64,000 nucleotides of DNA, from assembly GCA_019137255.1 (NCBI GenBank), contig WPDH01000163.1, positions 28,509 to 92,508 of the forward strand, written 5' to 3'. The position numbers were made by a program, and so were the translations under genes. Of the stretch, positions 53,301 through 64,000 are shown piece by piece. The notes beneath the pieces were generated by a model. The model did not search any database. It saw only the letters and a program-made list of their open reading frames with translations, and was not told the DNA's origin. Within the stretch, counting starts at the first letter, position 1. Each line of letters opens with the position of its first letter. This stretch comes from Corinectria fuckeliana. Taxonomy: Eukaryota; Ascomycota; Sordariomycetes; Hypocreales; Nectriaceae.

Positions 53301-56300
53301 GATGTCGGTTGTTTGGGTTGTTGATTTGTGTGTAAGTGGGTTATGGAAGGATGAGGTCGAGTAGTAAAGAGTGGTAAAGGGAAATGAGGTTTATAGGTGG
53401 TCGTGTAGTAGTGAGTTCTTTGTGATGGATGGTGAATTAAGCGTCTTGGATAAGTCGAAGAGGAAAGGGGGACACTGGGGTCTTAATATACCAAGAAATA
53501 ACAACACCACTGCCTCACAACAGAAGCCAGACAACAGGAAATACTGGGATGGAAACGCGGCTGCTGCTGGGATCAGCATCCACACACCCACAGGTCCCCA
53601 TGAAAATGGCATTAGGGTCATGCAGTCAGTCCCCCCTGGATGGGGTCTGTTTAGGGTGTGGATTCTTGCCTTTCACCTAGACAAGCTTCACCACCATGAC
53701 CGGCGTCACCAACATGATGGATGAACCCGTCTTCCCCCCTTCCCCCCTTGCTCAACGAAACAACCAAGACACATATGTACCCGCGGTCAACGCAGACAAA
53801 AAAACTCCCTCACCCAACCTTGGGAGGGATCCTCGTCTATCAAACTTTCGGCCGGTGGAGAGAGATGATGTGGTGTTGGCCCAATCCCGTCCTACCACAC
53901 AACGATCGACAGTGATTGTCGCCATCTTAGTGCAGGTGGACGGCGTATGTATGTATGTAACTCGAGGCTTTTTGAGGGTCCCAGGGTCTGATTTACAGTA
54001 CAATCGTATGTACGCACAAGGGCGTGTCCTTGGAAGGGGGAGGGGCTTTGCAGATCCTCGTCGCCCCAGGGTTCCGTCCATCCCATCATGTGTGTTGCCA
54101 TGCTCATCCCCAGGCCAGCCCCTTCCATTTTGCTACCAGGAAGCTTCACACTGCGTAGGACGTACCGTAGCACACCTTCGTTGCAGGACAAACAGTTTTC
54201 GTACCAGCACTACGCAAACGCCCACAGATCCATCATGGCTCTTGAGTTTTGTGGATTCGTTCAGGCTCAGAAGTGCGGAGTGGAAGCGCCTGTTGTGCAA
54301 GGGCCAAGCACGACCGAAGCGGATAGACGCTGCTGATCCGCTGAAATCATGTCATGTTCGACGCCATCGACACCCGTAGGTGCCGGATGTACTATACTGT
54401 ACCGTACGAATAAGCATGGGAGCAGATATGCGGTAAGATGAGAGAAGGGAGGGGGGATGAGATGCATGGCATGTGGAACCGGGCTATCATTGCCCGCAAG
54501 GACAACGCAGTTCTGCATCGTGAAAAGCCAAGACCAAGACCTGGAGGTCCCAGCCATGCTCGGACTGCAATTGAGGGTCTGGGAGAGAGTTAGAGCCTCA
54601 GCCAACATCAAGAATTAGGTAGCTCTGCCCCCCTGCCAGGCTATTTCTTGATCTCGGTCGCGGGTCACGCACCCGGCCCTAAGCAGCCGGTTTTCATCGT
54701 CCATTCTGGGACGGACCACGAAGGCGGACAAGACTCAAGAAGCGCTTACCGTAACAAAACCAGCCAAGTGCGGTAGTGTGAGACATGGGGGGCCAGCCTC
54801 ACGCCTGTGAAAGGATCGCCACCGCAGCTACCATGCTTCGGGAGACAAGCTTCCGGGATTGGCGTGGCCCTTGGCTGAGACGGATAGAAACGACTAGTTG
54901 GCAGCCCAAAAAGCAGGATTGAACGGCAACTCCCAGACCGGGATTCGACCGGTTCGGGCGTCATTCAGAACATGACTGGAGGCGCGCCCGGTCGTCATGT
55001 GGGGCGTGCCTAATTCCCCAGATCTCCAGCCTGGACGACCTCTGGCGGAAATCGAACGGGCCAGGTGGAGAAGGCCAGGCCTGGGAAGGGCGGCGAGCAA
55101 CTTTTCAGGGTCCAGCAACATCCAAGGGGATCAAAAGATGGGTACATGCATACATGGACAAGACGGGGGGGAGCTGGGGAGCTGGGGAGCTGCCGGCGTA
55201 CATGGATTGCTCAGGCACTCACTCGGGCAGGGGCCGAAGCAGCAGCAGCAAGGACTGGCTGGGGGATCTGGCCCGAGTTGGGCCATCAGGATCATGGCAG
55301 TCGGCATTTCGTCCGGGATCCTTACGAATGCCGCCTCGGGGCTTCAACGCTGAGCTCTCGTTGGCCATTCTAGCCGCCACTGCCCTGCGTCTGGGGCGCC
55401 TGCAGCACCTCCCGCGCCTGAAAGATGCTTATTGAGTTATGCATTTGTGTGTCGAAGTAAGATAGATAGGTAGGTAGTTAGGTAGTCTGTACTGTACAGT
55501 GGTCTAGCTGGTAGCTCGACGTCGACTTCTCGAACAAAACACAGGTACCTAGATAGACAGACGGTGGACACCACTATCTGAACACTGCTAATAACGGTAT
55601 AAGCCAGCTTCCGGATTGCGGATTAGATTAGGCAGGGGCAGAAAAAAGGCAGGAAAATTGGAGCAAACCAATAACAAACCCAAGTCTCAAGAATAAACGC
55701 TGGACGGTCGGTAACTTAACCGGTACTCGATAGCGACGGTGACGGTGAGGTCGCTCGTGGGTGGACCACCAATGACGGCATGCCCCACCGCCGCACCGCG
55801 GGGAGGTGCGCCAGTGAGGTCACCAAAGCCAGCCGAAAACACGCCCGCTGATGTCACTCATCTGGCACGGACCATCACCAGGTTTCTCCAACTTACTTCT
55901 CTCAGCTTCTCAACCTATGTAAGCTCTCAACTCTCGCTTGTCCACCTCAAAACTGTGGGAACATATCCCTGCTCCGTCATCGTCGGCTGTCGCCCGCGTC
56001 GTCATTTGTGTCGCCCCGTCGCACGGTGCAGCCTCGACCGTTTGCCGCTTTCGGGCAACGGAGACCCACGCCTCTCGCCGAGACCCCATGCGACCTTTCG
56101 TCATTCTAGTCCCTTACAAAGCTTCTGCCTTGAGTTACATGCAGCTTTACTTTTCACTGCGCTGCCAACTGCTGCAGTCTTGTACTGTACGTTCCTACAC
56201 CACACCGACAGACTAAAGCATAAGCGGATGCAACTGGAGAGCCTCATCCGCCGCTACGGCAATCTCTCCTGCTGTTACAGTACCCCAGGCCCGGCCGGAG

Positions 56301-59300
56301 CTTTGTACCCTTTAAAATTCGAAGATCATCACTCAAAGACGGCGACTTGATTGCTTGACTTAGCCCTGTGGCGCTTGTTTTGGCTAAGCACATCCTCCAG
56401 GCTCCTCTTAGTCTCAGCTTTGCGTCTTCTGCCTCTTGCGAAACAGTTTAGTTCAGTTGGCGCCACACGTGATGACGACACTGGTACTGCCATTGCTGTC
56501 TTTGGAAATCCTCAAGGATCCCGTCATCCATTACTCGCCGGATACTGTGTACGGTGGCGTTTAATGACAGTGTTATGGCTGGAATGGCAAGACCCTAGCT
56601 ATCCATGTCGGTTTGGGCCAGGCTTCACGTTTCTCCCAACGTTCGATGGCAGATCATGACATAGCGTCGTGTTTGTTTGCCCCCTTTCCCGGTTATCGAC
56701 GAGCTTTATCCACTCATCATCAGCATCATCATTCAGCATTGCCATCGTCTCAACTAAAGGATGGCCCCTCCTCCCTCACCTGAGACTTTATACACCAACC
56801 CCCTGGACCTCTCCCTGATAATCACGGCTCGTATCCCGCCAATGTACATTGCCGCGAAAGAGGAGCACATGCGACCCTACGGTGGGTTGCGACAAAGTGG
56901 GTTGCGGTCGGTGAGGCTTTGCATCACTCCGCAGCTTAGGGTTGCTGGGCATGACGTTGAGCTGCTGGAAGGCGTAGGATCGCTTGAGCCTCACTCTTGT
57001 TCAGAGCCACCCATGACGGCAGAGGCGTCCAGGTTACACTTTCATCGTGAGACCCCTGGGGTTTTATCTCTAGCCGTGGGCTGGAAGTGCGGTTCCACTG
57101 TAGCCTGATAGCGTTCCTTCGCGGCAATCTTCCACGTTTTCTTGGATCTTTGAGGGTGGGGAGACAATGCGTTCGGATGGGGTATTCCACCGCAACAACC
57201 TGCGTGATGACATATAACTGGCAGATCGATCTCTGATGCACTGCTCAACAAAATATACGAGTCTGCAGGTGAGTCTAAGAAGGGGCGACTTTGGCATGGA
57301 GGCAAATTGATGATGAAATTGCCTCGAAAAGTCGCGATGTCCTGATGCTACCAGATCGGCGTCACGATTCATCTGTGATCTCTGGAGGAGAGAGTGCAAC
57401 ATCGTCCTACCATAGCCCCAGGCCGAAATAGGCAAGTGTAACACCAACGCGTGTTCCTGTCGTAGGAATCGAGATGGTAGGTGACGATGTTATGATGATG
57501 CAAACTGTCTTTGAGCTGTGGTGTTGACGATCAATAGTCTTCCGTTAGCGTCGAAAGTTCGAAACTTGGCGCTGGTTTTCCGACTGGGTGAGATGAGTAC
57601 GGAATAGATTTTCCCGCGACGATGTCGTGACGGTGGAGGACGAGGATTTGTGTCGAATGTACCGTAGGACTTGAGGGAGATCCTGCGATGTGGTTTGAGC
57701 GAATTGGCGCAACCGCTAAACGTTCAACAATCAGTAGAGCCCCCGCCGTGGGGTAAGCTTCTAGATAGGCGTGCTGGATATTTTCCACCACTAAGTGAAG
57801 CAGGTATGCTTACAAGTCATACTGCGAGTAGGTGGTTTCTGTGAGTAGAGCTAACACATGGGCCCTTTGGCATCCCCTCACGAAGGAGGAGGTTCTGTCG
57901 TCAGGGATTCTTGGTGCGAGATGGGAGGAGTTGGCCTCTGCTGAGCAACCGACTCTCTTCCCAAGGCTTCCTGAATCGATATCATTTATATGATACCTTC
58001 CTCAGTAGAAGGCTCTTGTGTATTTGCTCGAGATGATGGCTCACGTGCTTGTAAGCGGTCCAGTTGACTGACACAACTGGTAGTAACGCACGTAGATGAC
58101 CGCTGAAGCTCACATGCCGGATTGGGAAGCCTTCCACTACGAGAGAGGGTGTGATTGGCTAGTGGCTTGGAGGTTTGATACAGGCGAAAGGGAATCGCAA
58201 GGGTTACAGCCCCCAGGGATTTCAAATGTTAGTTCGTATACAGTATCTCGTGGGTCCAGAGGGTGAAAGATGAGAGGTCTGTTCGTGGAAGAAGGCAAGC
58301 TGATTGGTATCTTCTGGTACTTTAATACATCATTCTTTGCCACTTAGCTAGGTATCTTTAAGCTGCTTTTAGGTGAATAACGACTTAAAAGTGGAATACT
58401 GGGGCAAGTACCGAACTAACGTTTGAAATCCCTGGGGGCTGTAAGTAAGGTGCACGTGAGCCTGTCTTGACTTGTCAGATTACCAAAGATGCAGAATCTG
58501 TGATCGGGATGAGGAGGTGGGTGCATTGGCCGGGGGGTTTACTAAGCGGTAACTGCGGTCGGTTTCGATGCGAGAGCGAAAAATCACCTAAATAATTTTA
58601 GGCTTGGCAACTAATTTCAAGCCCTTCGGCGACTTTTGGAGGGTAGCTTTGGTGATGAAGTCTGAGCATGTAAGACTTGCTAGTATTGACTGGTGCTGAG
58701 AACAAAGAGTGAGCAAGAAGCTCGGCAGTGGAGTTGCAATATAATTCTCCTTCTCTCGAGCTTCATAATCAAAGACATTTAAGAAGCGAGTTAGTAACCC
58801 GTCAGAGTTGCAACATGATCGAGACTCCAGACTCGATAAAACAGCGCGATACCGCTTGTGCCATCGCGGGCGGTAAGTGGGGTCACCTAATCTCGCTGAG
58901 AGAATCTATTGAAAGTGGCATTTTGTTAATCTCAGCGTCAAGGACGGCTATTGGTTCCCGCCGGCCTCGCCCTGTCCGCTAAATCCTTCGGGCCCGAACT
59001 ACCGCGCGCGGGAAGCAACCTCAACAGGTGAAAAACGCGGAGGGGATGGAGAGCCCTGCAATCGTGCGCCCAGTATTCACGAATCGATGCCCAGATAATG
59101 CCTGCTCCGGCTTTTCGCTCCCAGGCACACGGGTCCCCTGACAGCGGTAGACTGCCGTCCCGCTCTGTAAAGTTTCCGTCGGTGGTCCGTTCCCGAGAGG
59201 AGGAGGAGGAGGAAGGCGGATCTGGATCGCGCGCGCTGCTGGGGTAATCCTTTCCTGGGCTGGCATGCGGCGACAGCTCAGAAAGTCTTGAAGGGAGATA

Positions 59301-59568
59301 AAAAGTTGTGTGCTTTGAAAGCATGGTTGACAAATTGACCCGCACCGGTGGCTTATCGTTGTCTGCGCTTAATCTCTTTTTGTCGTGAGTATATGAGCTC
59401 TGTCTTGGCCGGTGTGGGCCTAGGGCCTGTCCTCTACTCATATAACAACCACAGCGAGACTCGTTCTTCTGGCTTGGAAAGAGCGATACCGTACATCCCA
59501 TCAGCACTACAGCAATTGATACCAGACGCGTCGAACAATCACCGCATCCGACCAACACCAACCTCATC
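53301..59568. other. Intergenic desert 3 (6.3 kb)
   Basis: The region between the small protein (-) and the flavoprotein (+), which are divergent. Open frames exist at about 53.7-54.4 kb and 55.7-56.35 kb, but their composition is random-looking with no motif. The region contains a GGGGAGCT repeat (55167-55192), TAGGTAGG tracts near 55465, and many small AC/AT-rich stretches. A promoter for the flavoprotein gene is expected near 59.3-59.57 kb, where a CT-rich leader is seen. Confidence 0.5.
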
Positions 59569-60744
59569 ATGGCTGTCTCCGACTTCAAGACCATCGTCGT
59601 CCTCGGCGCTGGTCCCGCCGCCATTCCCGTTGTCCGCCAGACTATGGTCAACGTGGTTCTCAAGCGCGACAACCTCAAAATCATCCTCGTGGCCCCTAAT
59701 GCCGACTTCCACTGGCCCATCGCCATGCCCCGCGTCATCATCCCCGGCCAGCTCGCCGACGACAAGGTCCTCATCCCCCTCGCCCCGACCTTCGCCGACT
59801 ACCCGCCCAGCAAGTTCGAGTTCGTCCAGGGCACCGCCGCCTCCCTCGACCCGGCGTCCAACACGGTCGGTGTCGAGCTCAACGCCGGCGGCTCCCGCGA
59901 GATCAACTACCACACCCTCGTCATCGCCACCGGTGCCCGCGCCCGCGACGACATGCCCTGGAAGGGCCTCGCCAACACCGACCTGACCAAGCAGAAGCTG
60001 CACAAGCTGCAGGAGCAGGTCAAGAATGCCAAGACCGTCGTCGTCGCCGGCGGCGGTCTCACGGGCGTCGAGACGGCGGGCGAGCTTGGTTACGAGTACT
60101 CCCAGCACAGAAAGAAGGACATCGTCTTCATTTACAGCGACGCCCTGCCCCTGGCCGACCCCATCATCAACAGCGTGCGCAAGCAGGCCAAGACGGAGCT
60201 GGAGAAGCTCAATGTGCAGCTAATGCCCAACACGACCATCCTCAGCGCCACCGTCAAGGGCGACGACACGGTGCTGGAGCTGCGCGACGCCGAAGGCATC
60301 ACGCGCATAATCGCGGCGCAGGCGTACCTCCCGGCCACGGGCGTCATCCCCAACTCCGAATTCGTGCCCAAGGCCATGCTGGACGCCAAGGACTACATCA
60401 AGCAGACGACGACGCTGCTCGCTGAGGGCCACAAGAACATCTTCGTCATTGGCGACGTGGGCAGCCTCGAGCCGGCCAAGGCGCTGCACGCCGAGTCGCA
60501 GGCCCTGTACCTGATCAAGGCGCTGCCGCTGTACCTGGACGGCAAGGCGCTGCCCCAGTACGAGGTGGCCACCAAGCACATCTTCGCCCTGACGGTTGGC
60601 CGCGGCCGCGGGACGGGCCAGATGGGCACGTTCAAGCTGTTCAGCTTCTTGGTCTGGTTCTTGAAGGGGCGGTATCTGGGCACCGACTACGCCCACATCT
60701 GGGCTGCGGGCAAGCGCACCATGAACACGACATTTGAGAAGTAG
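59569..60744 (+). CDS. AIF/FSP1-like FAD-dependent NAD(P)H oxidoreductase
   Basis: Flavoprotein of the pyridine-nucleotide disulfide reductase fold, closest in plan to AIFM2/FSP1 (AMID) and related NADH:quinone oxidoreductases. Single exon, 391 residues. The N-terminal FAD site is IVVLGAGPAAIPVV (about 9-22). VIATGAR closes the first FAD loop. The NAD(P)H site is VVVAGGGLTGVETAGELG (near 160). The second FAD contact is FVIGDVGSLEPAKAL (near 298). No redox-active CxxxxC pair is seen, fitting this class. The C-terminal part has a hydrophobic LFSFLVWFLKG segment that may bind membranes. The second residue is Ala, so the N-myristoylation known from human FSP1 is not expected. It is the last gene before the right RIP block. 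Confidence 0.88.
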   Translation: MAVSDFKTIVVLGAGPAAIPVVRQTMVNVVLKRDNLKIILVAPNADFHWPIAMPRVIIPGQLADDKVLIPLAPTFADYPPSKFEFVQGTAASLDPASNTVGVELNAGGSREINYHTLVIATGARARDDMPWKGLANTDLTKQKLHKLQEQVKNAKTVVVAGGGLTGVETAGELGYEYSQHRKKDIVFIYSDALPLADPIINSVRKQAKTELEKLNVQLMPNTTILSATVKGDDTVLELRDAEGITRIIAAQAYLPATGVIPNSEFVPKAMLDAKDYIKQTTTLLAEGHKNIFVIGDVGSLEPAKALHAESQALYLIKALPLYLDGKALPQYEVATKHIFALTVGRGRGTGQMGTFKLFSFLVWFLKGRYLGTDYAHIWAAGKRTMNTTFEK

Positions 60745-61340
60745 AGGACGGGCAGGCAGGCATCTAGAGATGTGGAGGTTTGCTCTCGGCTTTTTTCTCT
60801 TGTTCGAAATGTTTCGTAGCGTTGGCGGTTCGTCTCGCTGAGTGATTCTGACCTGGATGGGTGGATAGATATCTGATACCACGAACTGGCGCTTTCCCTT
60901 TTCCGTTTTTGATCCTTTTTAGCTGCACCATAGATTTGCATCAATTAATTGTTAATCTATAAGCTATGTCGCTAGCTAAAGGCCTTTGGCCGTGATACTC
61001 TACAGCGCAATCAGTTCACGGTTGGAAGAGGCATAGGCGGGAGGAGAGTCGGTGGTTGCGTCGTATCGCCAATTGAGTAGCTTTCGATTAATCTGTGCAG
61101 TTACCATATAAGTTATCAATGAAACAAATCAGGCCCCATTTCCCGAAGCCAACCTGTATCACATCTTCCGAGCCCTCGACGCCGACCCAAGCGTGATGCA
61201 GCGGTACAGCCTAGGTAACCAGGCTGTTCTGCTATGAGACGGCTTAGATTAACTCCAGTGCGCCCTGAAGCTTTCGTATCTCTATAGATCCATTTGAGTT
61301 AGCTGTCGATCTGGCCTTTAACTTTAGACATCAGCTGGTA
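60745..61340. other. Downstream spacer with a coding-like fragment
   Basis: The 3' UTR of the flavoprotein gene and then a short normal-GC stretch before the AT-rich block. Positions about 61108-61237 contain an open frame without a start codon that reads like protein (FPEANLYHIFRALDADPSV), ending in a stop. It may be a fragment of a gene broken by the neighbouring repeats, or chance. Confidence 0.4.
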
Positions 61341-62039
61341 TTGTTCCTTTGTGATAGTGATTGCTATTATAAGCATACTAGGCATGTTAGTGATATATAT
61401 TAATCTAGTGTATTATAAAGCTGCTTATAACTATTCTTAGATAAAGTATGCTTTTAGTGTTAATAGATTTAGAGATAGATATATATTTATTATAAAACTA
61501 CTTAGTAGCTACTTATATGTTTTATCTTATAAGTTAGTAGTTTTATTTCTCTTTTTTTTAGCTTATTAGGCTATTTTAATAACTTATATAGCTTTAATAA
61601 GTCTACTTATTATTACTATATAATAATAAGCTAATAGTATAGCTTTAGCTGCTAATTACTAATACTACTAGACTAGGTTAGTATATAGTCTTTTTTTATA
61701 TACTAAGAATATATTATCTTACTTAACTAAGCTAACTAAAATAAGGTTATTTAGTGTTTAGTTTACTATATATTACTTAAAAGTATTAGTACTTAACTAC
61801 TTATTTTTAGTACTAATCTATTATAACTTATTTAACCTTTTATAAATATTTAATAGTTACCTCTATTATATCTTAGTTATACTCTTAAAATCTATTCTAA
61901 CCTAACTAACTTTCTTTATAAACCTTTTTTACTCTCTTTCTACTCTTATATTATTATTATATTATATATAATATATAAGCTAGGTAAAATAAAGAATATT
62001 AAGGTTATAAACTATCTTTTTTCTCCCCTTAAGGAAAAT

Positions 62040-63480
62040 TTTTCACTATAAAACCTACTCTTACTATAAGCTAAGCCTAGTATAAAAATAACCTATAATT
62101 AATTTAAAGATCTTATTATTAAGACTAAATATAAACTTAAAGTAATTATCCTAAGAGTTACTTTTCTCTTAGTTTAGAAAATAGTAGTAATCTTAGCTAA
62201 TACTATTATAAGCTATACCTAATATATAAGTAATAAGATTTTAATCTTACTATCTCTTATAAAAATAATTATAACTACTATTAAAAAAGTAGTATTAGCT
62301 ACTCTTTAGAAAACACTTATTAAGGCCTTAACCTAAGCTTAAGTTACTTATAATAAGAGAATACTCTTATCCCTAATAGTACTAATATTAAAAGTAATCC
62401 TCTCTTATCTTAATAAGAAGATTATTATTAAGTCACCTAGTATAGCTTCTAATATTATATCTTATATACTATTAGATATTATAATAATTATTAATTATAC
62501 TCTTTTAAAAGGTTATTTTTTACTTATAATAGTCTTATACTATCTTTTTAGTAAGAATATTATAGTTCTTTTTTATAGACTAATTATAAATCTTTTAAAA
62601 GATAATACTTAGATTTTTACTATTTTTAGTATAAGTATATATTAAGTCTTAAAGTAGTTTATAATAATTACTAAAAGAGTCTTAACTAGCTATATAAAAG
62701 GCTTACTTAAGAATCTTATAGTAAATATCTAATAAGTAAATAATATTAAAATATATATTATAAAACTATTATAAAGCTATTATATAGCTAGATCTTATTA
62801 GTTACTAGTTATATTATTAACTAAACTAATAGATATAAATAAACTTTATAACTAAGATATAATTATAACTATAAAGGTTTATTAGACTAAGTCTTATTTA
62901 GAGGAGATTTAACTTAAATAGTATTTTAAGTGCTTTTACTTTAAATATATTATATAGTACTATTAGGAATAAGCTAGGTATAACTATTATAAGAGGGCTT
63001 ATTATATAAGAGATATAATATACTTTACCTTTACTAATAAGATCTTTTTAGTATATTATAATTATAATAGTATATACTTAGTATAATCTTATATATATTA
63101 TATAGTATAAAAAAAGTAGAAATAAGTAAGAAATACTTATATAAAAAGACTTATATAGTTTAATATTTTAAGTAAGTAGTATAAATATATAGTATACTTA
63201 TTATAAGATATAATAATATTAATACTAATACTAACTATAATATTAAACTATCTTACCTAAAGAGAGTCTAAATAGCTTTTAAAGTAGTTTTAAGCTAAAC
63301 TAGACTTAGGTTTAAGTTTAACTCTTATAGTATTTAGACTAGTTAACTAATTAAGAGAGTAAATACTATTAAAAGTTAGAGAAGATATACTAATACTAGT
63401 TAGTAATAAGAATAATATTTAAAAAAATAAGAATAAGTAGTATAAGTAACTTAAACTTAACTTAAGATTAATTAAATTCT
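62040..63480 (+). pseudogene. Tad-like LINE ORF1 (gag) ghost
   Basis: A plus-strand frame, interrupted by RIP-type stops, keeps the pattern of the Tad-clade ORF1 zinc-knuckle region. At about 62930-63015 it reads CFYFKY, then ARYNYYKRAYYIRD, where the missing Cys and His are one C-to-T or G-to-A change away from a CCHC array. A following stretch (about 63020-63170) has NKIFL, then YNYNS, then VRNTYIKRLI, which fits the second knuckle and its basic C-terminal extension. Upstream, from about 62160, Ala/Ser/Thr/Ile-rich sequence would be the variable ORF1 N-terminus. The ORF2 polymerase would lie beyond 63.5 kb or outside the window. Confidence 0.55.
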
Positions 63481-63557
63481 AGTATATAATTTAAGCTAAG
63501 CCTTATAAGAACTTATTATTATAAGTATATAATTAGCTTTTCTTATAAAGTAAACTT

Positions 63558-64000
63558 ACTTATAACTTATATTACTATATATATATACTAAGCTTAACTT
63601 ACTTTTCTTTTAGGTAAGAGTAGTAAAAGGTTTTTTTATCTTATAACTTACTATTAAGGTTTTTCTCTCTTATTATAAATTAGTTTAAGTTACTTAAAAA
63701 AAAAACTAAATAGCTATAAGCTAAATTAGGTATAAATAAATAAATAAATATTATAACTTATTTAAAAAGGTAAATATAATATTCTTATTTTTTTATTATA
63801 TATTTTTATTTATTTATTTATTTATACCTAATTTAGCTTATAACTATTTAGTTTTTTTTTTTAAGTAACTTAAACTAATTTATAATAAGAGAGAAAAACC
63901 CTAATAGTAAGTTATAAGATAAAAAAACCTTTTACTACTCTTACCTAAAAAAAGAGTAAGTTAAGCTTAGTATATATATATAGTAATATAAGTTATAAGT
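63558..64000. repeat. Large inverted repeat (fold-back), arms about 193 bp
   Basis: Left arm 63558-63750 and right arm 63807-64000 are reverse complements over about 193 bases, with only a few differences and a 1-nt length difference in an A run. The spacer is 56 nt of AT-rich sequence. Apart from that indel, the differences I can see (for example TTTCTTTTA against TCTTTTTTA, ATTAAGG against ATTAGGG, TAGCTA against TAGTTA) are transitions. The pairing reaches the last base of the window, so the repeat probably continues. Confidence 0.9.

Larger units (their letters stand above)
61350..64000. repeat. RIP-degraded AT-rich transposon block (right)
   Basis: Extremely AT-rich DNA with almost no CpA or TpG and with stops in all frames, the same signature as the left block. 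It begins abruptly at about 61350 after normal DNA and runs off the window. A Tad-like LINE ORF1 can be traced on the plus strand, and the terminal 440 bases form a large fold-back. Confidence 0.9.

Noticed and set aside
53696..54379. 227-codon plus-strand frame
   Set aside because: Located in the upstream region of the small minus-strand gene. No motif, and the composition is that of non-coding DNA.
54905..54965. tRNA-like B-box (GGTCGAATCCC on the minus strand)
   Set aside because: No matching A-box or foldable cloverleaf arms at the right spacing.
55739..56350. 203-codon plus-strand frame in desert 3
   Set aside because: No motif. Cys/Ser/Leu-rich random-like translation.
1..64000. CRISPR arrays, operons, bacterial-type promoters
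   Set aside because: The DNA is clearly eukaryotic (spliceosomal introns, nuclear fungal genes), and no regularly spaced direct repeats with unique spacers were seen.

Overview
The window looks like nuclear DNA of a filamentous ascomycete, most likely a Sordariomycete (perhaps Hypocreales, which I cannot prove). Reasons: short GT-AG introns of about 50-120 nt, GC-rich codon third positions, fungal-type orthologues (BUR1, EPL1, POP8, a DLNGT-type FCP1-like protein), and two AT-rich blocks almost without CpA/TpG, the signature of repeat-induced point mutation (RIP). No CRISPR array, operon, rRNA or confident tRNA gene was found.

Layout. 1-4903 is RIP-degraded transposon DNA: a Ty3/gypsy pol ghost on the minus strand, then the end of a probable pogo/Fot-like DNA transposon on the plus strand. 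About 5.18-60.75 kb is a gene island with 20 protein-coding genes on alternating strands. From about 61.35 kb to the end there is again RIP-degraded DNA: a Tad-like LINE ORF1 ghost on the plus strand and a 193-bp-arm fold-back that runs into the window edge.

Genes in order: BUR1/CDK9 kinase (+), a small membrane protein with a 15-nt microexon (-), SNF1/AMPK beta subunit with a GC-AG intron (+), KAE1 (-), EPL1 (-), calcineurin B (+), a Q/P/S-rich conserved protein isolated between two gene deserts (-), mitochondrial uS9 (-), eEF1B-gamma (+), an FCP1-like protein with an altered catalytic motif (-), RRP36 (+), COQ8 (-), ESS2 (-), protein phosphatase 5 (+), POP8 (-), SPT4 (+), KIN17 (-), YJU2 (+), a 67-residue orphan protein (-), and an AIF/FSP1-like flavoprotein (+).

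These are mainly housekeeping genes, with several linked themes: Pol II elongation (BUR1; SPT4, partner of the BUR1 substrate SPT5), splicing (ESS2, KIN17, YJU2), RNA maturation (RRP36, POP8, KAE1), and phospho-signalling (SNF1 beta, CNB1, PP5, FCP1-like). Physical grouping does not by itself mean co-regulation. The most unusual items are a perfect 13-bp inverted repeat carrying two CACGTG sites in EPL1 intron 1, the terminal fold-back, the microexon, the GC-AG intron, the Asp-to-Asn change in the FCP1-like protein, and the two deserts of about 7 kb around the 25.6-26.8 kb gene. Splice sites were read by eye from frame continuity and consensus. No homology search was possible.
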